Assembly (NCBI RefSeq): GCF_013343235.1
Contig: NZ_CP040094.1
Span: 5,885,001 to 5,949,000, forward strand
Length of the DNA stretch: 64,000 nt
Reading direction: 5' to 3'
Origin: Nostoc sp. TCL240-02
GTDB lineage: Bacteria > Cyanobacteriota > Cyanobacteriia > Cyanobacteriales > Nostocaceae
The position numbers and the translations under genes were made by a program. This document shows positions 26,651-36,437 of the stretch, piece after piece (position 1 is the stretch's first letter; the number at the start of each line of letters is the position of its first letter). Below the pieces are notes generated by a model that had not been told where the DNA came from, made no database searches, and saw only the letters and a list, made by a program, of their open reading frames with translations.

Positions 26651-28762
26651 ATGAGTGCAAGTACCATTATTTCCGACAATCCCCTACTTCAAGGCGTTGG
26701 TTTACCTCCCTTTGCAGAGATTAAACCAGAACGAGTAGTACCAGCCTTCAATCAGTTGTTGGCAGAACTTGACCAGCAGCTTGCCACCTTAGAAGCTAGT
26801 GTAAAGCCTACTTGGAGTGGTTTAGTAGAACCCTTAGAAAAGCTGACTGAACGGCTTACCTGGAGTTGGGGGGTGGTAAATCATTTAATGGGTGTTAAAA
26901 ATAGCCCGGAACTGCGCGAAGCTCATGAAATCGTACAGCCACTAGTCGTGCAATTTATCAATAAGCTCGGTCAAAGTCAACCTATCTACAATGCTTTTAA
27001 AGCACTCCGTACCAGTGACAATTGGGCAACTTTAAAATTAGCCCAACAGCGCATTGTAGAAGCCGCCATTCGAGATGCAGAACTTTCTGGTGTTGGCTTA
27101 GAAGGAGAGGTCAGAGAGCGTTTCAACGCCATACAGATGGAGTTAGCAGAACTTTCTACCAAATTTTCTAACCATGTACTTGATGCCACGAAAGCCTTTA
27201 GCTTAACCCTGACAACACAAGCGGAAATTGAAGGTTTACCACCAAGCTTAGTGAGTTTAGCAGCCCAAGCTGCTCGTGCAGAGGGAGAAAGCAACGCCAC
27301 ACCAGAAAATGGCCCCTGGCGGATTACTTTAGACTTCCCCAGCTATGGCCCTTTCATGCAGCACAGCACCCGGCGAGATTTGCGTGAAAAGCTCTACAAA
27401 GCTCATATCACCCGCGCTTCTGCTGGCGATTTGGATAACAACCCCTTAATTGAGCGCATTTTGAAGTTGCGCCAAGAACTCGCAGATATATTAGGCTTTA
27501 AAAGTTTTGCCCAATTGAGTCTGGCTAGTAAAATGGCTCCTAATGTTGAGGCAGTCAACGCCCTTTTAGAAGAATTACGCCACGCTAGTTATGATGCTGC
27601 TGTCAAAGACTTGGTAGAACTCAAAGCTTTTGCCGCAGCACTCTTAGCAGCAGAAGCTCAAGATTTAAAACACTGGGATATCAGCTTTTGGGCAGAACGC
27701 CAACGAGAAGCAAAATTTGCCTTTACTGCTGAAGAATTGCGTCCCTACTTTCCGCTTCCCCAAGTTTTAGACGGCTTATTTGGACTAGTCAAGCGGCTGT
27801 TTGGTGTTACTGTCACTTCTGCCGATGGTCAAGCCCCAGTCTGGCATGAGGATGTGCGTTATTTCCAAATTGCTGACGAAACTGGTTCTCCTATAGCCTA
27901 CTTCTACTTAGATCCTTACAGCCGTCCAGCAGAAAAACGCGGTGGTGCTTGGATGGATGTGTGCATCAATCGGGGCAAAATCACTGAAAATGGTGTCACT
28001 GCCATCCGTTTACCAGTAGCTTATTTAGTGTGTAATCAAAGTCCTCCTGTAGATGGTAAACCTAGTTTGATGACCTTCTATGAAGTAGAGACTTTATTCC
28101 ACGAGTTTGGTCATGGATTGCACCATCTGCTTACTAAGGTTGATTATCCCGGAGCTGCAGGCATCAATAATGTGGAGTGGGATGCAGTGGAACTACCTAG
28201 TCAGTTTATGGAAAACTGGTGCTATGAGCGACCCACTTTGTTTGGTATGGCAAAGCATTATGAAACTGGCGAAGCCCTACCGGAGCATTATTATCAAAAG
28301 CTGCTAGCGGCGCGTAATTATATGAGTGGTACTGCTATGTTGCGGCAGATTCACCTAAGCAGTCTTGATTTAGAACTACACTACCGCTATCACCCTGGTA
28401 GTAATGAAACTCCGTCAGATGTGCGTCATCGGATAGCCAAGACTACTACTGTTTTACAGCCACTTCCAGAAGATGCAATTTTATGTGCTTTTGGACATAT
28501 TTTTGAGGGTGGTTATGCGGCGGGTTACTACAGTTATAAGTGGGCTGAGGTACTGAGTGCTGATGCTTTTGCCGCTTTTGAAGAAGCTGGTCTAGAAGAT
28601 GAAGAGGCTATAAAAGCTACAGGTCGGCGTTATCGAGATACGGTACTTGCACTTGGTGGTGGTCAGCATCCAATGGAGGTGTTTAAAACTTTCCGGGGTC
28701 GTGAACCAAGTACGATCGCTTTACTCAGGCACAATGGTTTAGTCAGTGCTGCTGTAAACTAA
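26651..28762 (+). CDS. M3 family oligopeptidase (oligopeptidase A type)
   Basis: A 703-residue zinc metallopeptidase of the thimet oligopeptidase/PrlC type, which degrades short peptides in the cytoplasm. The zinc motif HEFGH is at residues 484-488 (LFHEFGHGLHHLL), with the third ligand Glu in the NNVEWDAVELPSQFMENW block downstream. The N-terminal helical half (LQGVGLPPFAEIKPERVVPA) and the C-terminal FGHIFEGGYAAGYYSYKWAEV are both typical. The length matches the family. It is probably monocistronic, with a hairpin directly after the stop (28774..28802). Confidence 0.96.
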   Translation: MSASTIISDNPLLQGVGLPPFAEIKPERVVPAFNQLLAELDQQLATLEASVKPTWSGLVEPLEKLTERLTWSWGVVNHLMGVKNSPELREAHEIVQPLVVQFINKLGQSQPIYNAFKALRTSDNWATLKLAQQRIVEAAIRDAELSGVGLEGEVRERFNAIQMELAELSTKFSNHVLDATKAFSLTLTTQAEIEGLPPSLVSLAAQAARAEGESNATPENGPWRITLDFPSYGPFMQHSTRRDLREKLYKAHITRASAGDLDNNPLIERILKLRQELADILGFKSFAQLSLASKMAPNVEAVNALLEELRHASYDAAVKDLVELKAFAAALLAAEAQDLKHWDISFWAERQREAKFAFTAEELRPYFPLPQVLDGLFGLVKRLFGVTVTSADGQAPVWHEDVRYFQIADETGSPIAYFYLDPYSRPAEKRGGAWMDVCINRGKITENGVTAIRLPVAYLVCNQSPPVDGKPSLMTFYEVETLFHEFGHGLHHLLTKVDYPGAAGINNVEWDAVELPSQFMENWCYERPTLFGMAKHYETGEALPEHYYQKLLAARNYMSGTAMLRQIHLSSLDLELHYRYHPGSNETPSDVRHRIAKTTTVLQPLPEDAILCAFGHIFEGGYAAGYYSYKWAEVLSADAFAAFEEAGLEDEEAIKATGRRYRDTVLALGGGQHPMEVFKTFRGREPSTIALLRHNGLVSAAVN

Positions 28763-28773
28763 ACAATACCACT

Positions 28774-28802
28774 GTAGGGAGGTTGTAATGCAACCTCCCT
28801 AC
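28774..28802. repeat. Hairpin repeat after the M3 peptidase gene
   Basis: Perfect inverted repeat GTAGGGAGGTTG / CAACCTCCCTAC with a 5-nt loop, 12 bp after the stop codon. It looks like one of the dispersed palindromes of Nostoc-type genomes and may serve as the transcript end, though no T-tract follows. Confidence 0.6.
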
Positions 28803-28876
28803 TCGCGTCAAATCTTTGTTATCTAGCATTTAGCGATCGCAAAGCTCGTTATTCTGATGTCAGTAGATTTTACCTC

Positions 28877-28911
28877 AAGTCATGCCCTGTCGAAGTGACA
28901 GGGAATGACTT
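28877..28911. repeat. Hairpin between convergent genes
   Basis: Inverted repeat AAGTCATGCCCTGTC / GACAGGGAATGACTT (28877-28891 and 28897-28911), one mismatch, 5-nt loop. It touches the stop codon of the minus-strand gene 28910..29323 and may protect or end the mRNAs from both sides. Confidence 0.6.
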
Positions 28912-29323
28912 AAACTTTAGACATGAGAAACCTTGATATTTCTGCATGTGCCAACACAGCAGATGGTTCGCGCTGGAGAGCATTATAATACTTTCTCTCG
29001 AAGGTATTGCCTGTCTCTAACGGTACAATCAGCGTGCGGACATCAGCAATCAACTTTTCAAAATTGTCCATTGATATCGGTTCATCAGCTTCGAGCATTT
29101 CATCAACTTGCACAACCACCTCAGAAATGCGATGTAGCCAGGCAAATTGTTCATGAGCGATAACTAACTGAAGTAATTCTCCGCTTGATACTCGTCCACT
29201 AACCTGTTCATAGGCAATGCGTTCTGTTTCCAACAACATCTTATGAAGGTGGAGTAATTTATTTCGTAAATCACGCAGATATTGATGTTGGCGTATTCTT
29301 TGTGAAAGTGTGTTAGAAGTCAA
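28910..29323 (-). CDS. Conserved hypothetical protein, all helical
   Basis: A 137-residue protein predicted from its composition to be entirely helical: LRDLRNKLLHLHKMLLETER, YEQVSGRVSSGELLQLVIAH, EQFAWLHRISEVVVQVDEML, and a C-terminal helix. The SGRVSSGELLQLVI block looks well conserved in a bacterial family I recognise by pattern only; no function can be stated. No signal or membrane segment. It converges with the M3 gene. Confidence 0.7.
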   Translation of the reverse strand: MTSNTLSQRIRQHQYLRDLRNKLLHLHKMLLETERIAYEQVSGRVSSGELLQLVIAHEQFAWLHRISEVVVQVDEMLEADEPISMDNFEKLIADVRTLIVPLETGNTFERKYYNALQREPSAVLAHAEISRFLMSKV

Positions 29324-29745
29324 TGTTAATCATCCTCTCGTTACAATAGTCTTCAATGGCTTAAATAATTGCTGCGTCAGTATCGATCGCGAATAAACTG
29401 TAGCGAACAACTGGCTTGTTGAGTGATACCGTAGCGATGCGTAGACGCTTGCCGCTCCAACTTTCTCTTCACGACACTCTATCTAGTAACATTCCCATAG
29501 GCTTACAGGCTCGACACTCAACATACATCGCCACTTTTACAGCGTCTTATGCAAACAGCACCATTAACCATCTGCCCAATCTCAGTTCATGTATTCGGTT
29601 TCCTTGTTAAGAGCGTGAAAATCAACATATCTTTTTATAACAGTTGCATCTTATATTGGATTAATCATATATTAGCATAAACTTATAAGAAGTAGATAGT
29701 TATAGAACCTAGCGAGAAAATGTCAATTATGGGAAAACAGCCTTA
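29324..29745. other. Intergenic region, 422 bp
   Basis: Contains a copy of a dispersed GATGCGTAGACGCTTGCC-type repeat near 29435 and two HIP1-like sites. A plus-strand open frame 29416-29610 has no family character. The right part, upstream of the PadR gene, is AT-rich and likely carries its promoter. Confidence 0.4.
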
Positions 29746-30312
29746 ATGTCCCTAGCATACGTAATTCTAGGTCTTCTTCAGCAGCAAGAAATGACGGGCT
29801 ACGACCTCAAAACGAGCTGCTTTGATCAATGTATTGCCCATTTGTGGCCAGCAGACCAGGCACAAATTTACAGAACTCTCGATAAGCTAGTTGAGCAAGG
29901 CTGCATTACCTGTACGATTGAGATTCAGCACGATCGCCCCAATCGCAAAGTTTACACTGTGACGGAGCTAGGGAAAGCCGAATTTGCCCAATGGCTTGGG
30001 ACTCATCAGCCGTTACCAACTGTACGAGAAGCAATGCTAGTCCAATTGCATTTTGCAGGTCAGTTGTCGAATGAAGCAATCATTCACCTGCTGGAGCAAC
30101 AATTGGCGGCTCGAAGCAAAAAGCTTGCTGAATGCGAAATAATTGATTTGCCATCACTTGGTGATGAGTCTGCCAACCGTGAGCAGGTAATGCAAAGGCT
30201 GGTGCTGGAGTTGTTAATCAGAAGAGAACAGACTTATATTAATTGGTTGAACACAGCGATTAATGTTATCGCTCACCAAAAGCCATATTCATCGCATTAC
30301 CAAATTTTATAA
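29746..30312 (+). CDS. PadR family transcriptional regulator
   Basis: A 188-residue regulator. The winged helix (residues about 1-85) shows the PadR start LAYVILGLLQQQEMTGYDLK, then ADQAQIYRTLDKLVEQGCI and RKVYTVTELGKAEFAQWL. The C-terminal part is a helical dimerisation domain (PadR_C). Its stop codon TAA is directly followed by the ATG of the carotenoid oxygenase gene, so the two are one operon, and the oxygenase operon is its probable target. The inducer is unknown; PadR proteins often sense phenolic or lipophilic compounds. Confidence 0.92.
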   Translation: MSLAYVILGLLQQQEMTGYDLKTSCFDQCIAHLWPADQAQIYRTLDKLVEQGCITCTIEIQHDRPNRKVYTVTELGKAEFAQWLGTHQPLPTVREAMLVQLHFAGQLSNEAIIHLLEQQLAARSKKLAECEIIDLPSLGDESANREQVMQRLVLELLIRREQTYINWLNTAINVIAHQKPYSSHYQIL

Positions 30313-31692
30313 ATGCCAACAATAGCAATAAATCCTTATCTTGATCGCAATTTTGCTCCAATCCGTGAAGAAATCACCACCGACAAATTACCAGTTATCG
30401 GTGAATTACCCCTTGATTTATCGGGGATGCTTGTACGGAATGGCCCTAACCCTCAATGGACACCCATCGGTCAATATCACTGGTTTGATGGTGATGGAAT
30501 GTTACATGGTGTCCAAATTAGCAACGGCGTAGCCACTTATCGTAACCGCTACGTCCAGACATCTGGATGGAAAAAAGAACGAGAAGCGGGTAAGGCTTTG
30601 TGGAGTGGGCTTTTAGAACCACCGCGAATCGATAATCCCCACGGCCCCCGCAAAAATACTGCCAATACTGCCTTAGTATGGCACGCGGGTCAGATGTTGG
30701 CGCTGAATGAGGGAGGTAAACCTCACGCCATCAAGCTTCCTGAATTAGAAACCATTGGGGAGTATAGCTACAATGGGAAGCTAATTTCTGCTTTCACAGC
30801 TCATCCCAAGGTAGATCCGGTGACAGGTGAAATGATCTTCTTTGGCTATTCTTTGTTTACGCCACCATACCTGCAATATAGTGTTGTTTCAGCACAAGGT
30901 GAACTGTTGCGGACAGTGCCAATTGACCTGTCCATAGGAGTGATGATGCACGATTTCGCCATCACTGAAAACTACACAATTTTTATGGATTTGCCGTTGA
31001 CTTTTAGCGCCGAGCGATCGCAACGAGGAGAACCTGTGATGATGTTTGAGCGCGATCGCCCCAGTCGTTTTGGCATTTTACCACGTCATGGTGATAACAG
31101 TAATATCCGATGGTTTGAGAGCCCCTCTTGCTACGTCTTCCATACCCTCAATGCTTACGAAGATAGAAATGAAGTAGTGCTTATCGCCTGTCGTATGAGT
31201 TCTACTACTGTGTTGAGTTTAAATGAGTCTCAACCCGACCCAGAAGGAGATATCCCGCGTTTGTATCGCTGGCGATTTAACCTCAGCACGGGGACAGTGC
31301 GTGAGGAGATGTTAGACGATGTAACTTCAGAATTTCCCCGCATCAACGAAAATCTATTGGGGCGGCAAACCCGATATGGCTACACTAACAAAATGTCTAA
31401 TAGTCCCGTACCATTATTTGAAGGTATAATTAAGTACGATTTTAGCAGTGGAAAGTCACAAACCCACAAATTCGGACAGGGACGCTATGGTAGTGAAGCT
31501 GTATTTGCGCCGCGTCCTAGTGCAATTGCTGAGGATGATGGCTGGCTTGTAACTTTCGTTCATGATGAGAATTCAAACACTTCAGAATTAGTAGTGGTGA
31601 ATGCCCAAAATATGACGACTGAACCTGTAGCGCGGGTGATAATTCCTCAACGAGTGCCTTATGGATTTCATGGTACTTGGGTTGCACAGTAA
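30313..31692 (+). CDS. Carotenoid cleavage oxygenase
   Basis: A 459-residue retinal pigment epithelial membrane protein (RPE65)/carotenoid oxygenase family enzyme, a seven-bladed propeller with a non-heme iron held by four His. All four are visible: His164 (AHPKVDP), His213 (MMHDFAITENY), His277 (VFHTLNAYED) and His453 (GFHGTWV). Such enzymes cleave carotenoids or apocarotenoids with O2 to aldehydes such as retinal or apocarotenals. The substrate cannot be read from the sequence. It is cotranscribed with the PadR regulator (0 bp gap). Confidence 0.95.
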   Translation: MPTIAINPYLDRNFAPIREEITTDKLPVIGELPLDLSGMLVRNGPNPQWTPIGQYHWFDGDGMLHGVQISNGVATYRNRYVQTSGWKKEREAGKALWSGLLEPPRIDNPHGPRKNTANTALVWHAGQMLALNEGGKPHAIKLPELETIGEYSYNGKLISAFTAHPKVDPVTGEMIFFGYSLFTPPYLQYSVVSAQGELLRTVPIDLSIGVMMHDFAITENYTIFMDLPLTFSAERSQRGEPVMMFERDRPSRFGILPRHGDNSNIRWFESPSCYVFHTLNAYEDRNEVVLIACRMSSTTVLSLNESQPDPEGDIPRLYRWRFNLSTGTVREEMLDDVTSEFPRINENLLGRQTRYGYTNKMSNSPVPLFEGIIKYDFSSGKSQTHKFGQGRYGSEAVFAPRPSAIAEDDGWLVTFVHDENSNTSELVVVNAQNMTTEPVARVIIPQRVPYGFHGTWVAQ

Positions 31693-31780
31693 TAGCTAAA
31701 TGGGCGGTTGAACAAGAGGCAAGGGGGCAGGGAGAAGTGAGAAGGGAGAAGGAAGACAAGGGAGAGGGGGGAGACAAGGG

Positions 31781-31957
31781 CTGACAGGTGTAGGTATTTA
31801 ACAAATGTGGCTGAAATAGGGTTTTTCCGTTGGTTGAGAACTCAAATGTTAATTTCTGATTTCCCACCCAAGAACGAAATTTCGTTATTTGAACCACGTT
31901 TAGAACTCTGTTTGAGAGTGCCCACTCATGCACAAATAAAAAACCTACACCTGTCAG
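31781..31957. mobile_element. 177-bp MITE with 15-bp inverted ends and flanking direct repeats
   Basis: Perfect ends CTGACAGGTGTAGGT (31781-31795) and its complement (31943-31957). Immediately outside lies the 11-bp direct repeat GGAGACAAGGG on both sides (31770-31780, 31958-31968), part of a longer purine-rich tract that is repeated (23 identical bp at 31755 and 31961). The interior is non-coding with a small palindrome (ACGAAATTTCGT). It is probably moved by a transposase in trans. Confidence 0.75.
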
Positions 31958-32072
31958 GGAGACAAGGGAGAGGGGGGAGACAAAGAAGGGACTTGTTTAT
32001 AATTCTCCCTTATTCCTCTTGTCCTCCTTGTCCTTCTGCCCCCTGCTGCCTGCCCCCATTTCCTAACTCAAA

Positions 32073-32777
32073 TTATTTTTCCCTATAACCTCCAGCGTAA
32101 TCAATTACGCAGATTGTTCTATATGATTTGTGAGTTCCATAAGCAACGCCAGACACTTTAAAAGCGCCGTTAAATATATTTTTTCTATGGCCGCGATCGC
32201 GCACGCCATCATCAATAATTAATTGCATGACGATATCTTGAGCAGTGTTTGGGCCATAACTAATATTTTCGCCAGCCGTTGTTTGCCATGCACCATAGCG
32301 GTTGATGCGAGTAAAAGGGTTGCTACCATCGCTACCATCATGACCTGTAACACCTTTTGGCCCTTGGTCTTTAACATGGTCTTTTGCTCCTAAAGACATA
32401 CCTTTAGAGGCACTCAACGCTCCTACAGGACGTGCAGATTTCAAAAATGCGATCGCTTCATCGACTGCTTTGACTCCTTCTTGAGTTCGCAAATAGGTAT
32501 TATTAGAAATTTTGACTCGGTTCCCTTCAAAGCGCTTCCTATAGTTTTCCAAAATCGGTAGATATGATTTGGGATTTGTTCGTACCTTATTTGTTTCAAT
32601 AATTACCTGTTGTTCCAACGGTGAAAGATAACTCGCCCTTGCTAATAATGTTGGGCTGGTTGGTTGAACTACGGCTGGATTTGAGTTTGCCACAGATGGG
32701 CTAGATTGAAATAGTTGATTTGAGCAACCCAATATCAGGGTAACTGGCAAAAGTACCCAAAGTTTAATGCGATGCAT
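32073..32777 (-). CDS. CAP-domain (SCP/PR1) lipoprotein
   Basis: A 234-residue protein with a signal and the lipobox LILGC (lipidated Cys18), so it is attached to a membrane outside the cytoplasm. The CAP domain (residues about 55-230) starts [19 protein letters not shown] and contains the conserved [18 protein letters not shown] and AGENISYG and [20 protein letters not shown] blocks, including the His/Glu residues that line the CAP cavity. Bacterial members have no single agreed function. The preceding gene region is full of repeats. Confidence 0.9.
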   Translation of the reverse strand: MHRIKLWVLLPVTLILGCSNQLFQSSPSVANSNPAVVQPTSPTLLARASYLSPLEQQVIIETNKVRTNPKSYLPILENYRKRFEGNRVKISNNTYLRTQEGVKAVDEAIAFLKSARPVGALSASKGMSLGAKDHVKDQGPKGVTGHDGSDGSNPFTRINRYGAWQTTAGENISYGPNTAQDIVMQLIIDDGVRDRGHRKNIFNGAFKVSGVAYGTHKSYRTICVIDYAGGYREK

Positions 32778-33326
32778 TCATTACCTCACAATTTTTTTAT
32801 GGATTAATTTAGTGAATTAGGAGAAATAATAATTTTCAACACACAGAGAAGTTTGTAGACGCTTCTTTATTCTAAATTTTAGAAACGGCTTGTTGTCAGA
32901 CATCAGAATTTCTATCAGTTGCCTAATAAGAACGAAAATGAGTTTATCAAGAGTTATAGATAACTCTGCGATCGTCTTTGTTCCTTGAGTGTTAAAAAAG
33001 GATTACTTAATACCTGTTGTAACCTAGTTAACACTCAAACGTAAACTACAAAAAAATATTTTTACTTTATTACGGCTGCTTTGAAGTAAATTAATTCAGA
33101 ATATTGGCTAGTAGAAAATATAACGCAAATCAAAAATTTGCATATTTGCGTTTGGCAGAAAAACGCAGAGTTGATATTGTGTCCGCTCAAATAAGTGTTC
33201 TTTCGATCGCTTTTTCTCAGTGTAGGGAAACAAGCCCGAAAAAACCTTGCGATGGCGCAAGCGCCCGCCGTAGGTGATCGCTAATTTCACTCGTAATTAA
33301 CTAATGACGTGTGATTTACCGGATTA
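32778..33326. other. Intergenic region, 549 bp
   Basis: AT-rich DNA between two minus-strand genes. Near 33240-33285 a dispersed repeat (GATGGCGCAAGCGCCCGCCG) is present. A minus-strand open frame at 33108-33290 overlaps this repeat and is not credible. No RNA gene recognised. Confidence 0.4.
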
Positions 33327-34454
33327 TTACACTTTTAGAAACCAACGTTGCCGATACATTAGAACACCAACACCCCACCACAACAACACGGTGACTATGG
33401 CAAACAACAGGGAACCATTCAGAACTCCCGCCCAAGATGCGAAAAAATTCTGGTAAATCCAATTGTAGGTACTGGGAGCGTCTTTGCTAGTGCCAATAGT
33501 GGTTTTCACTAAGATTTTAATCAACAAAACAGATGGAACGAAAAGTGCGATCGCATTTAAGCCCATAATTTCAAAAGGTTTACTCCAGCGACGATTCAGC
33601 CGGACTTCGATGAGTTCATAACAAGCTGCTAGCAAAATTAATGCCCAACCGCTAGTAAAGACTACATAAGAACTTGTCCACAGCTTTTTATTAATGGGAA
33701 ATGTCCACCCCCACGCCCAACCGATAATTAAACAACCAACTCCAAATAATCCTAACCCGATACTTGTGCGTGATTGTACAGGTTGGCTGCGTATCCATTG
33801 ACCAGTGAAGTAGCCAGCGAGGACGCTTACTATCGCGGGAATAGTACTGAACAGTCCCTCTGGATCTCCCATAAATTTGAAACCATCACCTTTATATAAA
33901 TGTGCTTTGGGAATAATCATCCGGTCAATATAAGCGCCCAAATTACCTTCTCGTGTTAGAACTCCCGCGCCATAATCTGGTACTGGTAGATACATCATCG
34001 TTAACCAGTAGCCAATAAGTATCACTCCTGCAAGTATCCATTGACCTTTGCGCGGAAGGTTGAGAACTATCAAGGAAGCCAGCAGATAGGTAATGCTGAT
34101 GCGCTGCAATACTCCCATAATGCGGATGCTACTCAAATCAAAAGTCCAAACACCTTGATTCCAAAAGCCATTTAGTAGCAATCCCAAGGCAAACAGAATA
34201 GCGGCGCGGCGTAAGATGCGCCAGTAAATAGCTGAGGTTGGTTTGTTGTCTTCGGTGTATTTTGACAGCGAGAAAGTCATCGCTACACCAACAATGAAGA
34301 GAAAGAAAGGGAATACCAAATCAGTTGGCGTGCAACCGTTCCAATCAGCGTGGGCTAAGGGAGGATATACATCATCTGCGACTCCCGCCATATTGACGAG
34401 AATCATAGCAGCGATCGTAATGCCGCGAAAAACATCCAGTGAAGTCAGGCGCAT
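33327..34454 (-). CDS. Multi-pass membrane acyltransferase-like protein (COG4299, heparan-alpha-glucosaminide N-acetyltransferase type)
   Basis: A 375-residue membrane protein with about ten hydrophobic segments. The N-terminus RLTSLDVFRGITIAAMILVN, followed by HADWNGCTPTDLVFPFFLFIVG, is the signature of the bacterial relatives of human HGSNAT (DUF5009/COG4299). The HGSNAT enzyme carries acetyl groups across a membrane to a sugar; the conserved His in AHADW corresponds to that region. The acceptor in cyanobacteria is unknown, perhaps an envelope glycan. Normal length. It is divergent from the peroxiredoxin gene. Confidence 0.88.
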   Translation of the reverse strand: MRLTSLDVFRGITIAAMILVNMAGVADDVYPPLAHADWNGCTPTDLVFPFFLFIVGVAMTFSLSKYTEDNKPTSAIYWRILRRAAILFALGLLLNGFWNQGVWTFDLSSIRIMGVLQRISITYLLASLIVLNLPRKGQWILAGVILIGYWLTMMYLPVPDYGAGVLTREGNLGAYIDRMIIPKAHLYKGDGFKFMGDPEGLFSTIPAIVSVLAGYFTGQWIRSQPVQSRTSIGLGLFGVGCLIIGWAWGWTFPINKKLWTSSYVVFTSGWALILLAACYELIEVRLNRRWSKPFEIMGLNAIALFVPSVLLIKILVKTTIGTSKDAPSTYNWIYQNFFASWAGVLNGSLLFAIVTVLLWWGVGVLMYRQRWFLKV

Positions 34455-34572
34455 AAAGAGAATTTTTTCTTTGATGAGTATCTAAGCTACCCCGCCTGAT
34501 GCAGCTAATCAAGAAAAATTTATATACTCAGATACAAGGTAAAATTTTGTTAAGTAATTACCACCACTTGTT

Positions 34573-35031
34573 ATGCCAGTCAAAGTTGGAGATACTGCTC
34601 CTAATTTCACTCTACCTGCTCAAAACGGTTCAACAGTGAGCCTCCAAGATTTTCGCGGCACAAAAGCTGTTGTCCTATATTTTTATCCCAAGGATGACAC
34701 ACCAGGATGTACGGCTGAATCCTGTGCTTTTCGCGATCAATATGAAGTGTTTAAAAGTGCTGGTGCTGAAGTTGTCGGCGTGAGTGCAGACTCTAGCGAA
34801 TCTCACCAAAAATTTGCTGCAAAATATAATCTACCTTTCACCCTCTTAACTGACAAAGGCGACCAAGTACGGAAGCTATATGGCGCAACAGCAGCCTTTG
34901 GCTTATTCCCTGGTCGCGTTACTTACGTCATTGACCAACAAGGAGTTGTGCAATACGTCTTTGATTCAATGTTGAACTTTAAAGGTCATGTTGAAGAAGC
35001 GCTGAAAACTTTGCAACAGATTGCGAAATGA
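34573..35031 (+). CDS. Peroxiredoxin, PrxQ/BCP type
   Basis: A 152-residue thiol peroxidase of the bacterioferritin comigratory protein class that reduces H2O2 and alkyl hydroperoxides using thioredoxin. The active site is [20 protein letters not shown], with peroxidatic Cys46 and resolving Cys51 five residues later, as in PrxQ. The rest ([19 protein letters not shown]) is typical. Cytoplasmic. It converges with hpf across a repeat-rich gap. Confidence 0.95.
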   Translation: MPVKVGDTAPNFTLPAQNGSTVSLQDFRGTKAVVLYFYPKDDTPGCTAESCAFRDQYEVFKSAGAEVVGVSADSSESHQKFAAKYNLPFTLLTDKGDQVRKLYGATAAFGLFPGRVTYVIDQQGVVQYVFDSMLNFKGHVEEALKTLQQIAK

Positions 35032-35094
35032 GGGAATTGGGAATTGGGCACTTGTACTGAGCGAAGCCGAAGTATTGGGAATTGGGCATTGGGA
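35032..35094. repeat. Heptameric STRR tract with embedded dispersed repeat
   Basis: GGGAATT heptamers on both sides of a short dispersed sequence (ACTGAGCGAAGCCGAAGT). It lies between the convergent prxQ and hpf genes. The next 80 bp are pyrimidine-rich copies of the same heptamer in reverse (CCCATTTCCCATT). Confidence 0.7.
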
Positions 35095-35174
35095 AAAGGC
35101 TTACTGCAACTTCTCTAATCTCCAATCTCCCTTATCCCCCCATTTCCCATTCTCCATTACCCATTCCCCATTTC

Positions 35175-35819
35175 CTATTTAGAATGCAACTTTTCCGGCA
35201 TGACAATATTATTGTGGCTTGACTTGCCATTCTTGCCGTTAGTATGACCGTTACCATTGCGGGGATGAATCACACCATAACCGCCGTGGTTGCGTTCGTA
35301 AATTACATTAATCTCTCCAGTTTCAGAATTGCGGAACATATAAAAGTCGTGTCCCACGAGTTGCAGTTGTTCCAGGGCTTCTGCAAGGGTCATCGGTGGC
35401 ATGGAAAAGTATTTGGTGCGGACGACTTCGTTGGGCAATTCGGGAGTGCGATCGCCAATTAAATCTGGGACTACCGACTCTGCAACAACTACTTCTGTTG
35501 GTTGGGAGTGAGTTTTCTGATCTTGACGGCGTTCTTTATATTTCCGCAGTTGACGGGCAATTTTATCTGCAACTAAGTCAATGCTGGCATATAGATTTTC
35601 GCTACTTTCCTCGGCACGGATAACGCTACCATTAGCGTAAATAGTTACTTCAGCTGCTTGTCTAGTATTAATTCGAGGATTACGGGCTACGCTAAGATGC
35701 ACATCCACTTCATTTGTGATGCTCTGAAAGTGACTAGCTGCTTTTTCAATCTTTTGATGTACATATTCCCGAATCGCATCGGTAATTTCAATATTTTTGC
35801 TGTGGATGACAAGCTTCAT
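35175..35819 (-). CDS. hpf: Ribosome hibernation promoting factor, long form (LrtA)
   Basis: A 214-residue long-type hibernation factor. The N-terminal domain (residues about 1-105; [20 protein letters not shown], then KYKERR) binds the 30S subunit in the mRNA/tRNA path. The C-terminal domain (residues about 130-190; [40 protein letters not shown]) pairs two ribosomes into 100S dimers. In cyanobacteria this gene is known as lrtA, a light-repressed transcript. The His/Asn/Gly-rich tail is long. A good Shine-Dalgarno (GGGAGAG) precedes the ATG. Confidence 0.96.
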   Translation of the reverse strand: MKLVIHSKNIEITDAIREYVHQKIEKAASHFQSITNEVDVHLSVARNPRINTRQAAEVTIYANGSVIRAEESSENLYASIDLVADKIARQLRKYKERRQDQKTHSQPTEVVVAESVVPDLIGDRTPELPNEVVRTKYFSMPPMTLAEALEQLQLVGHDFYMFRNSETGEINVIYERNHGGYGVIHPRNGNGHTNGKNGKSSHNNIVMPEKLHSK

Positions 35820-36437
35820 GTAAACTCTCCCACTAAATATTTGATGTGTGAATTTGCTTTGTATGAAAAGAAATTGCGGTAAGGTCTATTACTCCCGCCA
35901 AAACAAATTGTGAACTGTTTCTATCTACTGCTGGTAAGCTATCTTTAAGCTTACTGCATCTAAGTTTTTGCTCATTATACCCTTCATTTTCCTCCTCATC
36001 TCTGCGCTGATATCCAATTGGATTTCCACATAGAACTTTTTGGTAAGGAAATTTAAGCGGTAGCTCTCGTAACTGTCTTCTCTATTAAAACAACGCTTAC
36101 AGAACTGTTGATAGTTGCTCCTTCTGTGTCCGGTTGAGGTTTACTCTCTGTTGATCGATAACACGAGTATTTGTAGAAGTTGATCCTTGTTTATATTTCA
36201 AACAAGATTATTAGAGTCATCAGCCAGTGCATCGTTCTTAATTGTCTTGGCATGATGCTTATTGCAGAGAATTCCTCCTAAAACCTATTGAGGTTGTATA
36301 TTCAAACTAGCACTTTGTATTTTCTAATGCATGTTCCCTTGACTTTCCTTTAAAATCCTTTGCAAATCTTGACACTTTTGGACTTCAATCCTGCAAATCG
36401 CAATATATTTTATTCCTAATACCAGTTGATTTTTGGC
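35820..36437. other. Long divergent region between hpf/lrtA and lipB
   Basis: About 620 bp without a gene. The lrtA message of other cyanobacteria has a long 5' leader, so the left part is probably transcribed leader and promoter; I cannot mark a start site. The right part carries the lipB promoter. Small inverted repeats are present (for example AGCTATCTTTAAGCTT-like near 35938) but none is strong. Confidence 0.45.

Noticed and set aside
29324..29745. Possible transposase relic before the PadR gene
   Set aside because: No frame on either strand gave a recognisable transposase segment; only a dispersed repeat could be identified.
31517..32088. Open frames on both strands across the end of the carotenoid oxygenase gene and the MITE
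   Set aside because: They consist of MITE and purine/pyrimidine tract sequence plus antisense of the oxygenase.
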